A model generated the notes under the pieces. The model saw only the letters and a list, made by a program, of their open reading frames with translations. It had not been told where the DNA came from and made no database searches. A stretch of 8,420 nt of DNA, from positions 1-8,420 of the forward strand of contig QKGW01000304.1 of NCBI GenBank assembly GCA_003250275.1. Direction: 5' to 3'. Of the stretch, positions 7,763 to 8,420 are shown in pieces (position 1 is the first letter of the stretch; each line of letters begins with the position of its first letter). The DNA comes from Alphaproteobacteria bacterium (GTDB lineage Bacteria; Pseudomonadota; Alphaproteobacteria; Rhodospirillales; Rhodospirillaceae). Position numbers and translations under genes: made by a program.

Positions 7763-8025
7763 TGACCGAGTTCGTGCGCCACGCTCTGATCAGCGCGATC
7801 AAGCTGCCGATCCACGTCTATCGGCTGGCGATCTCGCCCATGCTCGGCCCGAAGTGCCGATTCACCCCGACATGCTCCGCCTACGCGCTTGAGGCGCTCG
7901 AACGCCACGGACCGGTCAAGGGCCTTTGGCTCGCCGTGCGGCGGATTTTGCGTTGTCATCCTTTCGGCGGTTTCGGCTATGATCCCGTGCCCGATCCGCC
8001 AACCCGCCCTCGTAACTCTGGATAG
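7762..8025 (+). CDS. yidD: YidD membrane protein insertion efficiency factor
   Basis: Small membrane-associated protein of 87 aa thought to assist YidC-dependent insertion of inner-membrane proteins. Family features visible: an N-terminal amphipathic/hydrophobic stretch (IKLPIHVYRLAISPMLG), the cysteine block PKCRFTPTCSAYALEALERHG (30-50), and GLWLAVRRILRCHPFGGFGYDPVP (54-77). The open frame extends upstream through rnpA in another frame; the ATG at 7762 is right because it gives the normal length and overlaps the rnpA stop by one base. yidC follows after 9 bases. Confidence 0.95.
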   Translation: MTEFVRHALISAIKLPIHVYRLAISPMLGPKCRFTPTCSAYALEALERHGPVKGLWLAVRRILRCHPFGGFGYDPVPDPPTRPRNSG

Positions 8026-8034
8026 ATCCTGACG

Positions 8035-8420
8035 ATGTCCGAACAGCGTAACGTCATCCTCGCGGTGGTCCTGTCGATCGCCATTCTGCTCGGCTATCAG
8101 TTCTTCTTCATGAAGCCGTCGCCGAACCCCGTCGTGCCGCCGACGTCGCCCGCTGCCTCGGACAGCGCCGTGCCTGCCGCGCCCGCGGCTCCCGGCACCG
8201 CCGAGTCCACGGCCCCGGTCGAGCCCCGCCACAGCCGCGAGGAAGTGATCGCCGAAGGCAACCGCGTGAAGATCAAGACGCCGCGCCTCGAAGGTTCGAT
8301 CTCGCTGGTCGGCGGCCGTCTCGACGACGTCACGCTCTCGACCTACAAGCAGACCGAAGCGCCGGACAGCCCGGACGTCACCCTGCTGTCGCCCTCGGGC
8401 GCGCCCAAGCCCTACTTCAT
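8035..8420 (+). CDS. yidC: YidC membrane protein insertase, N-terminal part (runs off right edge)
   Basis: YidC inserts and folds inner-membrane proteins, alone or with SecYEG. Only 128 full codons are present. The N-terminus MSEQRNVILAVVLSIAILLGYQFFF is the first membrane helix typical of gram-negative YidC. A Pro/Ala-rich linker follows (about 28-64), then the start of the periplasmic beta domain (VKIKTPRLEGSISLVGGRLDDVTLSTYKQT). The conserved insertase helices lie beyond the window. No strong ribosome binding site is seen; the 9-base gap after yidD suggests coupled translation. Confidence 0.95.
   Translation, partial: MSEQRNVILAVVLSIAILLGYQFFFMKPSPNPVVPPTSPAASDSAVPAAPAAPGTAESTAPVEPRHSREEVIAEGNRVKIKTPRLEGSISLVGGRLDDVTLSTYKQTEAPDSPDVTLLSPSGAPKPYF

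Overview
This is a GC-rich window with short gaps, many GTG/GCC-type codons and a standard bacterial gene layout. It looks like an alphaproteobacterium, possibly of the Rhodospirillales type. That guess rests on the ccoN-O-Q-P-G-H-I order, the protein signatures and the rpmH-rnpA-yidD-yidC cluster; the species cannot be named from the sequence alone.

Left two thirds (1-5863, minus strand): a complete cbb3-type cytochrome c oxidase operon with its assembly genes. In transcription order it reads ccoN (heme b/CuB catalytic subunit), ccoO (monoheme cytochrome c), ccoQ (small membrane subunit, 59 aa), ccoP (diheme cytochrome c), ccoG (4Fe-4S membrane protein implicated in copper reduction), ccoH (assembly factor) and the first 149 codons of ccoI (copper-exporting P-type ATPase), which runs off the left edge. 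Genes from ccoN to ccoH are separated by 6-17 bases. The one break is a 183-base gap between ccoH and ccoI, which holds a pair of related palindromic repeats in inverted orientation (REP/BIME-like). The system is a terminal oxidase for low oxygen. CcoN, O and P carry electrons to O2, while CcoG, H and I supply copper and assemble the complex.

Middle (5864-6986, minus strand): a 129-base leader upstream of ccoN, with a 7-bp GC hairpin next to the ribosome binding site and a degenerate FNR/FixK-like palindrome. Beyond it is a two-gene unit made of an unrecognised 61-aa two-helix membrane protein followed by a trans-aconitate 2-methyltransferase (tam).

Right (6987-8420, plus strand): a divergent intergenic region of about 220 bases with a clear sigma-70-type promoter. 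It is followed by rpmH (ribosomal protein L34), rnpA (RNase P protein), yidD (membrane insertion factor) and the N-terminal 128 codons of yidC (membrane insertase). This is the widely conserved cluster often found near the bacterial replication origin, but I see no convincing DnaA-box cluster here.

Overall this is mostly conserved housekeeping and respiratory DNA. I found no evidence of a novel defence, mobile or biosynthetic system. The least explained items are the repeat pair inside the cco operon, the ccoN leader, and the small membrane protein.
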